From NCBI RefSeq assembly GCF_950295315.1, contig NC_080172.1:78883118-78947117 (forward strand): a stretch of 64,000 nt of DNA. The letters run 5' to 3'. Numbering within the stretch: position 1 is the stretch's first letter; each line of letters starts with the position of its first letter. Below, piece after piece: positions 11,210 through 22,900 of the stretch. Below the pieces are notes generated by a model, which saw only the letters and a list, made by a program, of their open reading frames with translations, was not told the DNA's origin and made no database searches. Position numbers and translations under genes: made by a program. Origin of the DNA: Erinaceus europaeus (lineage: Eukaryota > Chordata > Mammalia > Eulipotyphla > Erinaceidae).

Positions 11210-12495
11210 AAGCAAGGGTAAATTATATACCTAGAAGTAATAGTGCTTAATAGCACTTATTAGATCTAATAAGCCTGGGATTCTAGTATAATGACCTAAA
11301 CAAGGCATATTTAATTCTTTTACCAACTATACTTAGACCTAATAAGCTTGGAAAACTAGTAGAAAGGCTCAAAGAAGGCACACCATAAACCTAATACCAA
11401 CTTGAATACAATAAATGACACTCAATACTTTAACAGATGGGAGAATATCTGAGCTTATCAGATAAAGGAAGGACTATAAAAACTTGATAAGGGCAATAAA
11501 CTGCTTACTTTAATGATGACCTTTTTGGTCAATACCAGATTAGCCCATCATCTGGGGCCCTAGTTGGGAACACCTTGGGGTCTCACATAGATATGGTGGG
11601 TTTAGATATCTAATAGATTCCTCTTTCCACTATCATTGGTCACTTCCATCAGGAACATCAGCGTAAACCCTCTTGTGGGCCACTCCAGAAACTTATCCTC
11701 ACTACAAAGTAGCAGTGGTAGAAACTGGGTCATCGTAAGTGCCACTCGAGGAACATTGGTCCTGAAATGAGAGCACCTAGAATGTTCCCAGCTGTGACCA
11801 TGGACTGTGAATTCAGTTTGACAGGGACTTGGAGATTACACAGACACCTGTACTCTCTGCCTTAATCCAACCTTCTAGCACTATTACCAACTTTGACAAC
11901 ATCTTCCTGGACATGTTAGCTATCAAACTCAAGAAAAATCTACAAAAGTCATGGGCTTCTAGGAACATGCCCAAAATGGACTTCCTAAATTCTTTCCAGT
12001 CCCAAAACCACTATTCTCATCTATGCAATTCTACTTTTTGGTTCTATTTATTAAAAATTCTGTCCTGCCTTATATTTTACAGTCTTTCAGCTACCAAGTT
12101 GAAGATATTATCATAATTCCATCCATTAGTGGGCAGATGGCCTCACTAATGTGCCCCAGACCCTCACCTCTCCAGAGCCCTACCCCACTAAGGAAAGATA
12201 GAAGCAGGCTGGGAATATTGATCAACCTGCAGTGCTCATATCCAGCAGAGACACAATTGCAGAAGCCAGGCATTCCACCTTCTGCACCCCAAAATTTTGG
12301 TTCATAATCTCAGAGGGGGATAAATGTTAGGGGAAGATGATCAGAAACCTCTGAGCTCCAATTCCACCAGGACCCATAGAGAGAAGAAGAAAAAAGGAAG
12401 GAAATGTGGAAGTAATAATAGTTGTAGGTGTGACTTAGAAAGGACAAGAGAGCAGGACCATAGTAAAAAACAGGCAAATATAGATAGATATATAT

Positions 12496-12532
12496 GGATG
12501 ATAGATAGATAGAGAGATAGATAGAGAGATAT

Positions 12533-12571
<39 letters not shown>
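12496..12571. repeat. (GATA)n microsatellite inside family S
   Basis: An interrupted GATA/GAGA tract (ATAGATAGAGAGATAG) followed by about ten pure GATA units. The copy at 37605-38300 has a GATA tract at the equivalent place, between GGACCATAG and AATTA. Confidence 0.9.
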
Positions 12572-12573
<2 letters not shown>

Positions 12574-13039
12574 TACAAAAATAATAGTAAACACATATCT
12601 GTGATCCTAAGAGAACTACTACAATTTCCAATGGAGGGAACTGGACACAGAACTCTGCTGAAGGGATTGGTGTAGAACTATACACCTATTGTGTCAAAAT
12701 TTTGTAAATAAATATTAAGTAACTAGTAAAATTTAAAAAAGAGCAAGAGAGAGAGTATAGCTACAAATAAAAATGTGTCTGCCTCCAGAGCCTATACCCT
12801 AGCATACTTTCCTCAGAGCACTAACAAACCCAAATACACATCAGCAAATTTAAGTATAAAGTATGCTCACACTAATGAAATAAATATCAATTATCCTTCC
12901 AATCTATAAATGACTGGCCTGGACCTAGGATATTTTCCATTATTCTGTGATTAACTGTTAAATGGATGAAGTTGATGCGTAGGAGGAAATCAGGTAAAGA
13001 TTGGGGATATTACATAGAATCTTATCTATGTATTTACAT

Positions 13040-13400
13040 TTATATTGGGAGATTAATGGCTTTCAGTAAATACACTTTTTAGTACATGTGTAAAATTTCT
13101 CAGTTTTCTGCAAAACACTCTCACCGCCAAACTAGGTCCTCCTCCACCATCATGCATCAGGACCTGAAGACCACTCTCAAAACCACCAACAGAGTCCTTT
13201 ACTTGGCTGCAGTACACCAAACACAGTCTAAATTCTGCTTTGTGTTTCCCTTTTTGTTCTTATTTCTCAACTTCTGTGTATGAGTAAGATCATTCCATAT
13301 TCATCCTTCTCTTTCTAGTGTATCTGATTAAACATAATCCCTTCAAGCGCCATCCAAGATGGGGTGAAGAAGGTGAATTCATCATTTTAATAGCGTTTTA
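13040..13400 (-). mobile_element. L1 3' end fragment, antisense
   Basis: It resembles the antisense L1 at 32380-33100: CTCAGTTTTCTGCAAAACAC, CTCCTCCACCATCATGCATC, TCTGCTTTGTGTTTCC, TCATTCCATATTCATCCTTC and AATCCCTTCAAGC, ending in ATTCATCATTTTAATAGC. This covers the L1 3' UTR and the extreme end of ORF2. Confidence 0.75.
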
Positions 13401-13502
13401 TGCAACAGATATTTATGCCTGAAACACCAGATGTCTCAAATTCAATCCCTGGCACCATAATCCAGAACTGAACAATGTTCTGGTTTAAAAAAAAAATTAA
13501 AT
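13401..13502 (+). repeat. Type B SINE, diverged
   Basis: It reads GATATTTATGCCTGAAACACC, AAATTCAATCCCTGGCACC, CAGAACTGAACAATGTTCTGG and an A-rich tail. It abuts or is inserted into the antisense L1 fragment on its left. Confidence 0.7.
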
Positions 13503-14056
13503 CAATCTAAGCAAATCTACATCCCTTCTTGGAAGCCTACTATGTAAATCTTGGATTTACTAATTCTGACACAGTTCATTCAACTCAAATTTGGTGAATT
13601 TGGTTTTCTAAATATACAAATTTGAACAAATATCATAATTTTCTAAATTCCTGATCTGTAAAATAGACATAATGTCTAATCCATAGAGTTGTCAAAAGTA
13701 AATACATTGTCACAGTGGGTGGCATATAATGGTACTCAACAATTGTTACTTTTCTTTATTTTTAAAGAAATTGGCTAGGGTTCAGGAGAAAAATATTCTT
13801 TTTCCATCATCTCTTCTCTGCACTACCAGCACACAGCCCTACAAATTCTCCATATAGCTATGCGTCTCAAATGTACATTTCTATCCCAAAATTCAGTCAT
13901 TGCTATGATGATGAGATTTTAAGGGAATTCAGAGTCATGCTGAAAGTTGTACACTTCTGCTGTCAAGTGGTATCACAAGCCCAGATATAAAAGCATGATC
14001 TTTGTCATGTTAAACAGTAACATATTTTCAAAATAAGTATTTTGCTAAGATATATA
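13503..14056. other. Unique DNA with a MIR fragment
   Basis: At about 13655-13765 the plus strand resembles the MIR 3' half: CTGATCTGTAAAATAGACAT, then GAGTTGTCAAAAGTAAATAC, then GTACTCAACAATTGTTA. The rest is unrecognised. Confidence 0.55.
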
Positions 14057-14378
14057 TTACCTCCAGGGTTATCACTGGGGCTTGGTGCTTGCACTATGAA
14101 TCCACTGCTCCTGGAGGCCATTGTTTCCCTTTGTGTTTATCATTGTTATTATTATTGTTGTCATTGCTGTCATAATTGTTAGATAGGACAGAGAGAAATC
14201 AAGAGAGGAGGGGAAGACTGAGAGGGGGAGAGAAAGATAGACACCTGCAGACCTGTTTCACCGCTTGTGAAGCGATCCCTCTCAGGTAGGGAGCCAGGGA
14301 CACTAACTGGGATCCTTAAGCCAGTCTTGCACTTCACACCATATGTGCTTAACCCGCTGTGCTAACCCCTAGGATATA
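14057..14378 (-). repeat. Type A SINE, antisense, with extended tail
   Basis: Read antisense it shows CCTCCAGGGTTATCACTGGG and TGAATCCACTGCTCCTGGAG (the 3' extension of the longest copies), then GGACAGAGAGAAATCAAGAG, ACACCTGCAGACCTGTTTCA, TGGGATCCTTAAGCCAGTC and GTGCTTAACCCGCTGTGCTA. Confidence 0.9.
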
Positions 14379-16202
14379 TAAATCTTGATTTTATCTTTCT
14401 CAATATACTAGTTCCATAAAATTCCCGGCTTCTTTCTTACTTACATCTAATTTCAGTTCTTTCAACTAAGAAACAAATATCAATCTGAACAAAATCCACT
14501 AATGCTGAGCCCAAATCATCTTACCAAGATTCCCTAGCTTCCTTAGCTAGTTCTCTCATGGACTAGTCAAAAACAAGTAACCCCAGGTCATTTTAGATCT
14601 GCTCGCCACTGGTTTGATTATAAGAGACTCAGAAAGTATGAGCTAACATGGAAGCTCAAGTGCCACTTTCACAACCAGAAGGGACACACATCCCAACAGA
14701 AAGTCAGCCTAGCCTCTTTTTCTACTGAAAGAACTCTCAGAGAAGGTTCAGTGTGCTCTTCTTTTTCTCATGATGTCAGTTCCACCAGGAAACCACATAC
14801 TAGTTATGTACTCTAATGTAAACACTAGCCTGTCTCCTGATAACTAAAATTCAAAACTCATCTGAGGGACATTCACAGAATCCGTAATGAAGTAGGCAAG
14901 GCAACCTTACCCCCATATTTGTCTCTCACAAAAATTTACTTACTTAGAAGTCATGTACTTGTCCTTAAACTAAGACTTAAGAGTTACCTGTGCCATAATT
15001 TTAGACTATGATGGCAACTTCAATGTTTCCAAATTGTATTTTCAAAAGTTCACTAAATCTGTCATCTTAATTAAGTCTTTCCTCAAAATATTGGTAGCTC
15101 CACTGTTACTCTGAGTTAATAATATACTATTCAGAATACTTTTCTTATGAAAGCAGGACATAGCAGTGTGACTACACATCATCACAACTTCTCAATGTAT
15201 TTCACCTTTCAATTAACCAGGATAGATCTATGTTCATCACAGCAAGAATTTTTTCTTTTAATTGGATGCATGAGTAATATTGTAGCTAAAATGTGAAGTT
15301 ATTGCTATAAATTGTTTACATTTGTAATAATAATTTCAACTTAATGTCTTCATGAAATGCCACATTTCTTTTTGACATAGCAAAAATGCATCCATTGGCT
15401 AAGTATGTACTCATTAATATCTTATATTGCCATCATGTCATTATCAGTTCTAATAATACCTAATTGTAATAACAAATACCTAGTTGGGGGGGATTTGTTT
15501 ATTTTTTAATCAAACATTTTCCATATTTCTATTCTGTAATTATTCATGAGTAATTATTGTTAGTCACAAAATAGAATTATCGTTAAGCCTTCATAAATGG
15601 CAGTCAGCCTCTTATTGAAAAAAGGAATTAAACTTTTCCTGCTTTATGTTCTAATTAACTTTTTTCTCTATTTTGTGGAATTGCTCAAAACAATGTTAAG
15701 GGGAAATGTAAAATAGAGGCTGGTTATTTCAAAACACTTTCATAATTATAAATTTGCTGTAGGGAAGTTTAAAAAATCATATAATTGAGGTTTTATTCCC
15801 ATATACCCACTAGAAGAAAAATGAGATTTTTGTCATGGCTCTTGATTTGTCAGTGACTTGCTAACCAGTGACCTCAAGTCTAGTTTTAGGTACTGAGCAA
15901 ACAGTAACAGCACAAAAGCTTTTTTAAATTTCAAGTCCCTCCTATTGTCCTCAATAGCTATGAAAACATTAAGCCATATGTATACAGGTCTTCAGTTGCT
16001 TCCAATAAGCCTGTTGCCTTGTATTTAAATATCATATTGTTCATTCTTTCTAGAATGGCCTACCTTTTTGTAACTTTCGGGGTCTCATGTTCATCAACTG
16101 AAGCATTGATTTCTCCATGAAATCTTACTGATGTATATGTGTGTGTGTAGATTAACATTAACACTGTTACTAAACTTCCTAGATCTTAAATACAGTAACC
16201 TT
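14379..16202. other. Unique AT-rich DNA
   Basis: No gene, RNA gene or identifiable repeat is seen. Base composition matches the host background. Confidence 0.5.
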
Positions 16203-16362
16203 TTTTTTAAGGTTTTATTTATTGATTCATGAGAAATGATAGGAGAGAGAGAGAGAAAGAACCAGACATTACTCTGGTGCATGTGCTGCCAGGGATTGAA
16301 CCCAGGACCTCATGCTTGAGAATTCAATGCCTCGTCCATTGCCCCTCCTCCTGGACCACAAT
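16203..16362 (-). repeat. Type D SINE, antisense
   Basis: It starts with a T-run and reads GGTTTTATTTATTGATTCATG, GAGAGAGAGAAAGAACCAGA, CATTACTCTGGTGCATGTGC, GGGATTGAACCCAGGACCTC and ATGCTTGAGAATTCAATGCC, ending in a proline-codon-like TCCTGGACCAC. Confidence 0.85.
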
Positions 16363-16807
16363 ATGGTAACTTTTTTAAAGTATATTTTGTGATTTTCTAT
16401 TGGATTAACAGTACTATAAAGTTTCAGAATTAAGATTGGCTTGTCCATAGTAATAACTACTCCTACAAGCCACCTTGGTCTCCCTCTCCATACTTACTTT
16501 TACAACCCTGTATCTTCAATTCCTTTTCTCCAGGTTAAAAACAAATTTATTACCTTCTCAGTCTGGAGGGCAACAGTCCCCGAGTTATCACATTACAGTG
16601 TTAGCAGGATAAGTTTCTTCAGAAGACACTGGGGGAAAATTGATTTCCTTATCATTTCTTGTTTCTGGATGTAACCTGCATTCCTAGTCCAGGTCCCTTC
16701 TTTCATTTCTCCAACTTCTTCCTTCCATCATAATATCTCCTTCTTCCTTTCTTATCTCCTTACCTCACTCTTAAAAGGACCCTGTATTTCTATGCAACAC
16801 CTTCCAT
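16363..16807. other. Unique DNA before the L1
   Basis: Nothing recognisable. The open stretch at 16441-16674 has no domain features. Confidence 0.45.
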
Positions 16808-16822
16808 GAAAATCCAGGATCA
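16808..16822. repeat. Left TSD of the L1 insertion
   Basis: GAAAATCCAGGATCA recurs exactly at 23159-23173 after the A-rich tail. Its first bases follow CAT, giving a TTTT-type nick site on the other strand, which suits L1 endonuclease. Confidence 0.92.
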
Positions 16823-16858
16823 ATAAGCCAGTACTGAGCAGTGCTCTGGTGTTAAAAA
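16823..16858 (+). repeat. Type B SINE 3' fragment at the L1 5' end
   Basis: AATAAGCCAGTACTGAGCAG followed by TGCTCTGGT matches the end of type B SINEs. It lies inside the TSD pair, directly ahead of the pyrimidine block and L1 5' UTR, so it appears to be part of the inserted unit. Confidence 0.6.
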
Positions 16859-16876
16859 ATGAGAGAGATTTGGTTT

Positions 16877-16960
16877 CTCTCCTCTCCTCTCCTCTCCTCT
16901 CCTCTCCTCTCCTCTCCTCTCCTCTCCTCTCCTCTCCTCTCCCCTCCTCTCCTCTCTTCT
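16877..16960. repeat. (CTCTC)n pyrimidine tract at the L1 5' end
   Basis: About 16 units of CTCTC, nearly pure, between the SINE-like leader and the L1 5' UTR. All plus-strand bases here are pyrimidine. Confidence 0.9.
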
Positions 16961-17638
16961 CCTGGATCAACTAGGAATACCAAAGGACACCACCTGGGGC
17001 TGAAACAAGACAGGACTAGAACAACTACAGGAACCCACCAAATAACCGGTGAGTGCAAACACATGTGGCTGGTGACAGAGAGGAGCCTAGGGAGAGACTA
17101 AGTAGCTGGTAACAGTCTGACACTCTGTCAGTTGAGACACCACCTTCAGTCTGTCCCACCAACAAGGGGACAGCTGAAGGGAGGAGAGGACTCCCTGAGA
17201 CTCACCAAATTCAACCCTGAGTTTCCATTGTTACTGCCCTCAGAATCTGGAGCAGCGGCAGGGAGGAACACCGGGGACAGAGATCTAACCAGGAAATTCA
17301 GGAGAAGATCTATACCTCAGTGGCATAGCTGTGGGGCTTTGAAAGTCTCTTTGCATAACCACTGGACTATCTCTGCCACACCCTGCCTTATCTCTTGGTT
17401 ATGAGTCAGTAATTAAGTTAGAAGCCCTCAGGCTCCCTTAGCCTACAAAGAAGAAAAAAAAAAGAGGCTTTTAAATCACTGAGCTCCAACTCAGGGATTA
17501 AAATACTATTGAAACAACTGTTAACTTCCACCACTGTGAACCCTTTAATTACCTTACTTAGACACAAGTCAGTCCAGGAAATAGTGATCAGTAATTTGAA
17601 AAGTACTAAGAGAGGGAACTCATAACATAATATACAAA
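16961..17638 (+). promoter_or_regulatory. L1 5' UTR (internal promoter region)
   Basis: This is moderately GC-rich sequence between the pyrimidine tract and the ORF1 ATG. By position it corresponds to the L1 5' UTR, which carries the internal RNA polymerase II promoter in this family. No individual factor site is claimed. Confidence 0.65.
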
Positions 17639-18609
17639 ATGGGCAAACCAACAAGAAGAAATATTGGAGAAACTAACCAGGACAACAGTCCAGCTAAAAG
17701 CCCCCAAAGGGTGAAGCACAAAATAAGGAGTTCAACATCCAAACATTAGCTAAGGAAATAATCACAGGAGTGAGTAAAGAGTTTGAAAGAATTGTAATCA
17801 TAAATACAGGAACACAAATGAGACTCTGGAAGAAAACACTAACTATCTCAAGGTTACTAGAGAGCTTAAAGCTGAAATAGCTGAGCTAAGAACACAACTA
17901 TCTGAACAAGCGAAAACAGTATCAGAACAGGGTAACAAAACTGATGAACTCCAAAAAACAGTAGAGGGCAGAGAGAATAGAATCAATGAGGCTGAAGAAA
18001 GAATTAGCAAGATAGAGGATGAATTAGGGACAACTAAAAAAGAAGTAAGAGATTTCAAAAAGAGATTAATAGATGCTGAAAACAACAACAGAGATCTATG
18101 GGATGACTTCAAAAGAAACAATATACACATTATTGGCTTACCAGAGGAAGAAAGAGAGGGAGAGGAAGAAAGCATTCTTCAGGCCATAATAGCTGAAAAC
18201 TTCTCTAGTCTAGACAACATCAAAGACATAAAGATTCAAGAAGCCCAGAGGGTCCCAAAAAGAATTAACCCAGACTTAAAGACACTTAGACACATCATAT
18301 TTAGAATGGAAAGGAATAAGGATAAAGAAAGTATCCTGAAGGCTGCAAGAGAAAAACAAAGAGTCACCTACAGAGGAAAACCCATAAGATTAGCAGCAGA
18401 CTACTCCACATAAACACTAAAGGCCAGAAGAGAATGGCAAGAGATCTATCGAGTGCTCAAAGAGAAAGGCTTTCAACCAAGAATACTATATCCTGCTAGA
18501 TGGTTTTTCAAACTAGATGGAGGCATCAAAACCTTCTCAGACAAGCAACAGTTGAAGGAATCAACTATCAAAGCCTGCCCTGAAAGAAGTTCTGAATGGT
18601 CTTCTATAA
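17639..18609 (+). pseudogene. L1 ORF1 pseudogene (RNA-binding chaperone)
   Basis: ORF1p is the trimeric RNA-binding protein that packages L1 RNA. The ATG at 17639 starts MGKPTRRN, like other L1 ORF1 proteins, but a TAG follows within about 40 codons. After a frame change, 17830-18120 encodes a Lys/Glu-rich coiled coil. Then come the RRM core (NIHIIGLPEEE, about 18120-18155) and the C-terminal domain (RVPKRINPDLKTLRHIIF, later LQPRILYPAR-type residues at 18470-18500). A TAA at 18607-18609 ends the frame that reads EVLNGLL. At least two frame breaks and an in-frame TAA near 18411 disable it. The 56-bp gap to ORF2 is normal for L1. Confidence 0.85.
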
Positions 18610-21562
18610 ACAGTCAGACCATCATAAATAGGACATATATCAGAACAATCTAAAACTCTACAAGAATGGCGTTAAAATATCTTCAATCTTTGATATCAAT
18701 AAATGTCAATGGCCTGAATTCACCTAGTAAAAGACACAGAGTAGGAAGATGGATCAGAAAATACAACCCAACAATATGCTGTCTACAGGAAACCCACCTA
18801 ACTCAACAAGACAAACACAGACTTAAAGTGAAAGGATGGAAAACTACCATACAAGCCAATGGCCCACAGAAAAGGGCAGGAACAGCTATTCTCATATCTG
18901 ACACAATAGACTTTAAAATAGATAAGATTAAAAAAGATAGGAATGGACACTACTTAATGCTCAGAGGATCAGTCAATCAAGAGGACTTAACAATTCTTAA
19001 CATCTATGCACCCAATGAGAAGCCATCTAAATATATCAAATGTCTACTGAAAGAGCTACAGCAATATATTAACAGCAACACAGTCATAGTAGGAGACTTC
19101 AACAACCCACTCTCTCAACTTGACAGATCATCCAGGCAGAAAATCAATAAAGACATAAGGGAGCTAAATGAAGAGATAGATAAACTAGAACTATTGGACA
19201 TTTTCAGAGTCATTCATCCCAAGAAACTGGAATACACATTTTACTCAAATCCACATGGGTCATTCTCAAGGATAGACCATATGTTAGGCCACAAAGACAG
19301 CATCAGCAAATTCAAGAGCATTGAAATCATCCCAGGTATCTTCTCAGACCACAATGGAATTAAACTAACACTTAACAATCAACAAAAGATTAGTAATAGT
19401 CCCAAAATGTGGAAGCTCAACAGTATACTTCTTAACAACCTCTGGGTCAAAGAGGAAATCAAAGAAGAAATCAAAATGTTTTGAGACTTCAATGAAAATG
19501 AAGACATAAGCTATCAAAATATTTGGGACACAGCTAAGGCAGTACTGAGAAGGAAGTTCACAGCTATACAAGCACACATTAGAAAAAAAGAAAAAGCACA
19601 AATAAACAGCCTGATTGCACATCTTAAAGACCTAGAAGAAGAACAATAAAGGAACCCTAAAGCAACCAGAGGACAGAAATCACTAAAGTTAGGGCAGAAA
19701 TAAATAACATTGAGAATAAGAAAACCATACAAAAGATCAACGAAAGTAAATGTTGGTTCTTCGAAAGAGTGAACAAAATCGACAAACCTTTAGCCAGACT
19801 CACAAAACAAAAAAGAAAGAAGACCCAAATAAATCGGATAGTAAATGAAAGAGAAGATATCACAACAGACACCGCAGAAATTCAACATATCATGTGAGGC
19901 TTCTATGAACAACTAGTAGACACCAAGCTAGAGAACCTGGAAGAAATGGACGATTTCCTAGATACCTACCAACTTCCAAAACTAAGTAAAGAAGAAGTGG
20001 ATAACATGAACAGGCCCATCACAGCCAATGAAATTGAAAAAGTTATCAAAAAATCTTCACAAAAATAAAAGTCCTAGACCAGATGGTTTTACAAATGAAT
20101 TCTACAAAAGCTTCAAAGAAGAACTAATACCTCTACTTTTAAAAGTCTTCCAGAAGATTGAAGACACTGGAATACTCCCTGCCAGCTTCTATGAAGCTAA
20201 CATCACTCTGATACCAAAAGCAGATAGGGACACAACCAAAAAAGAAAACTACAAATTAATACCTCTGATAAACATAGATGCTAAAATATTGAACAAAATT
20301 CTAGCCAACCGGATACAGCAGTATATTAAAAAGATTGTTCATCATGACCAAGTGGGGTTTATCCCAGGCATGCAAGGTTGGTTTAATATACGTAAATCAA
20401 TGTGATCCACCACAAAAGTAAGACCAAAAACCACATGGTCATATCAATAGATGCAGAGAAAGCCTTTGACAAAATACAACATCCCTTTATGATCAAAACA
20501 CTACAAAAATGGGAATAGATGGAAAATTCCTGAAGACAGTGGAGTCTATATATAGCAAACCTACTGCCAACATCATACTCAATGGTGAAAAACTGGAAGT
20601 ATTTCCACTCAGACCAAGTACCAGACAGGGATGCCCACTATCACCATTACTATTCAACAAAGTGTTGGAAGTTCTTGCCATTGCAATCAGGCAGGAGCAA
20701 GGAATTAAAGGCATACAGACTGGAAGAGAAGAAGTCAAACTCTCCCTATTTGCAGATGACATGATAGTATACACAGAAAAACCTAAGGAATCCAGCAAGA
20801 ACCTTTTGGAAATCATCAGGCAATACAGTAAGGTGTCAGGCTACAAAATTAACATTCAAAAGTCAGTGGCATTCCTCAATGCAAACACTAAGCTAGAAGA
20901 AATTAAAATCCAGAAATCAATTCCTTTTACTATAGCAACAAAAACAATAAAATATCTAGGAGTAAACCTAACCAAAGAAGTGAAAGACTCGTATACTGAA
21001 AATTATGAGTCACTACTCAAGGAAATTGAAAAAGACACAAAGAAGTGGAAAGATATTCCATGTTCATGGGTTGGAAGAATTAACACCACAAAAATGAATA
21101 TACTACCCAGAGCCATCTACAAATTTAATGCTATCTCCATCAAGATCACAACCACATTTTTTAGGAGAATAGAACAAATGCTACAAATGTTTATCTGGAA
21201 CCAGAAAAGACCTAGAATTGCCAAAACAATCTTGAGAAAAAGTACAGAACCGGAGGCATCACACTCCCAGGACTCATATTGTATTATAGGGCCATTGTCA
21301 TCAAAACTGCTTGGTATTGGAACATGAACAGACACACTGACCAGAGGAATAGAATTGAGAGCCCAGAAGTGAGCCCCCACACCTATGGATATCTAATCTT
21401 TGACAAAGGGGCTCAGACTATTAAATGGGGAAACCAGAGTCTCTTCAACAAATGGTGTTGGAAACAATGGGTTGAAACATGCAGAAGAATGAAACTGAAC
21501 CCCTGTATTTCACCAAATACAAAAGTAAATTCCAAGTGGACCAAGGACTTGGATGTTAGACC

Positions 21563-21568
21563 ACAAAC
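21563..21568. repeat. Left TSD of the solo LTR
   Basis: ACAAAC repeats at 21991-21996. Removing one copy and the LTR restores a continuous L1 sequence (GACCACAAAC then TATCAGAT). Confidence 0.85.
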
Positions 21569-21811
21569 TGTTGGGATGCATGAGACCCCTTCTGTTTCAT
21601 TGGCTTAATACCCCCTGCTTAACACTGTATTCTATTTGCATAACCACTGTATTCTATTTACATAACCACTGCAGGGCATTGGTTCAATCCCCACTGGTTC
21701 ATGATATGTTTTTGCTCTGCCCCCTCTCCTTGTCACACTCTGATTTTCACCAGTCACTTTTCTCTCCACCCTCTCTATGTCACATCCTGTTTCCACCCTA
21801 CTTGGCAAGTA

Positions 21812-21819
21812 TATATAAA
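21812..21819 (+). promoter_or_regulatory. LTR TATA box
   Basis: TATATAAA lies about 70 bases ahead of the AATAAA signal, in the expected U3 position. Confidence 0.7.
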
Positions 21820-21889
21820 GACAGCATTGTGAGTTTTATGGTAGAAGAGTTTAGCTTAGCTCAGCTTAGATTGTGCTGCGTCCTGCATG

Positions 21890-21895
21890 AATAAA
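21890..21895 (+). terminator. LTR polyadenylation signal
   Basis: AATAAA lies downstream of the TATA box and about 95 bp before the LTR end, the usual R-region position. Confidence 0.7.
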
Positions 21896-21990
21896 GAGAT
21901 ACTGCCTACAGCCCAGCCATGAGTCCCCGAGTCTCTGTTCACCGCTGCAAAGCTAGCCCAGCCTGCTGGAGCTCCCGAACGAAAACAACA

Positions 21991-21996
21991 ACAAAC
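21991..21996. repeat. Right TSD of the solo LTR
   Basis: ACAAAC matches 21563-21568. L1 sequence resumes at once. Confidence 0.85.
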
Positions 21997-22900
21997 TATC
22001 AGATACTTAGAAGGAAATATTGGCAGAACTCTTTTCCGCATAAATTTTAGACATCTTCCATGAAGCACATCCAATTATAAAGAAGACTAAGGCAAGTATA
22101 AACCTATGGGACTACATCAAATTAAAAAGCTTCTTCACAGCAAAAGAAACCACTACCCAAACCAAGAGACCCCTCACAGAATGGGAGAAGATCTTTACAT
22201 GCCATACATCAGACAAGAGTTTAATAAACAACATATATAAAGAGTTTGCCAAACTCAACAAAAAGACAACAAATAACCCCATCCAAAAATGGGGGGAGGA
22301 CATGGACAGAATATTCACCACAGAAGAGATCCAAAAGGCCGAGAAACACATGAAAAAATGCTCCAAGTCTCTGATTGTCAGAGAAATGCAAATAAAGACA
22401 ACAATGAGATACCACTTCACTCCTGTGAGAATGTCATACATCAGAAAAGCAGCAACATGCTGGAGAGGGTGTGGGGTCAAAGGAACCCTCCTACACTGCT
22501 GGTGGGAATGTCAATTGGTCCAACCTCTGTGGAGAACAGTCTGGAGAACTCTCAGAATGCTAGAAATGGACCTACCCTATGATCCTGCAATTCCTCTCCT
22601 GGGGATGTATCCTAAGGAACCCAACATATCCATCCAAAAAGATCTGTGTACATATATGTTCTTGGCAGCACAATTTGTAATAGCTAAAACCTGGAAGCAA
22701 CCCAGGTGGTGTCCAACAACAGATGAGTGGCTGAGCAAGTGTGGTATATACACACAATGGAATACTGCTCAGCTATTAAAAATGTTGACTTCACCATTTT
22801 CAGCTGATCTTGGATGGACCTTGAAAAAATCATGTTGAGTGAAATAAGTCAGAAACAGAAGGATGAATATGGGATGATCTCACTCTCAGGCAGAAGCTGA

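Larger units (their letters stand above)
7918..12740 (+). mobile_element. Long family S retroposon copy carrying later insertions
   Basis: The 3' half (about 11520-12735) matches the copy at 52893-54235 (CATCAGGAA, CTTGTGGGCC, GAATGTTCC, CTCCAGAGCCCTACCCCACTA, AGAAGCCAGGCATTCCACC). The 5' part at 8300-8440 matches 37610-37710 (TAGTAGATA, GTCAAGTAT, GGATTTT, AAAGAAAA). It is interrupted by a type A SINE (8515-8695), a type C SINE unit (8743-9183) and a Jockey-like fragment (9494-11200). Removing these leaves about 2.4 kb. A GATA microsatellite lies inside the 3' half and the end is A-rich. The left limit and full continuity are inferred. Confidence 0.6.
21569..21990 (+). mobile_element. Solo LTR, endogenous retrovirus (ERV-K-like)
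   Basis: The 422-bp LTR begins TGTTGGGATG and ends AAAACAACA (TG...CA) and sits within L1 ORF2. The flanking 6-bp repeats match the 6-bp duplication typical of class II (ERV-K/beta-like) retroviruses. A TATATAAA box lies at 21812-21819 and an AATAAA polyadenylation signal at 21890-21895, giving a U3-R-U5 order on the plus strand. Two near-identical copies of a short ATTCTATTT(G/A)CATAACCACTG motif lie at 21630-21672. No internal retroviral genes are present, so the provirus has been reduced to a solo LTR by recombination. Confidence 0.85.
18666..22900 (+). pseudogene. L1 ORF2 pseudogene (endonuclease and reverse transcriptase)
   Basis: ORF2p nicks target DNA and reverse-transcribes L1 RNA there. 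The start MALKYLQSLISINVNGLNS fits the family. The apurinic-type endonuclease (18666-19480) is intact in one frame, with QETHL, VIVGDFNNPL, SRIDHM and FSDHNGI. A TGA at 19482 ends it, and further stops and frame changes follow to 20500. The RT core is readable, with [11 protein letters not shown] and FADD (20749-20760) preserved. An LTR at 21569-21990 splits the region after the RT. The C-terminal Cys-His knuckle CWRGCGVKGTLLHCWWEC is at 22458-22511. The likely original stop is TGA at 22898-22900. It is clearly non-functional. Confidence 0.9.

Noticed and set aside
19514..19872. Minus-strand open frames rich in Phe and Leu across the L1
   Set aside because: They are the complement of the A-rich L1 ORF2 sense strand.
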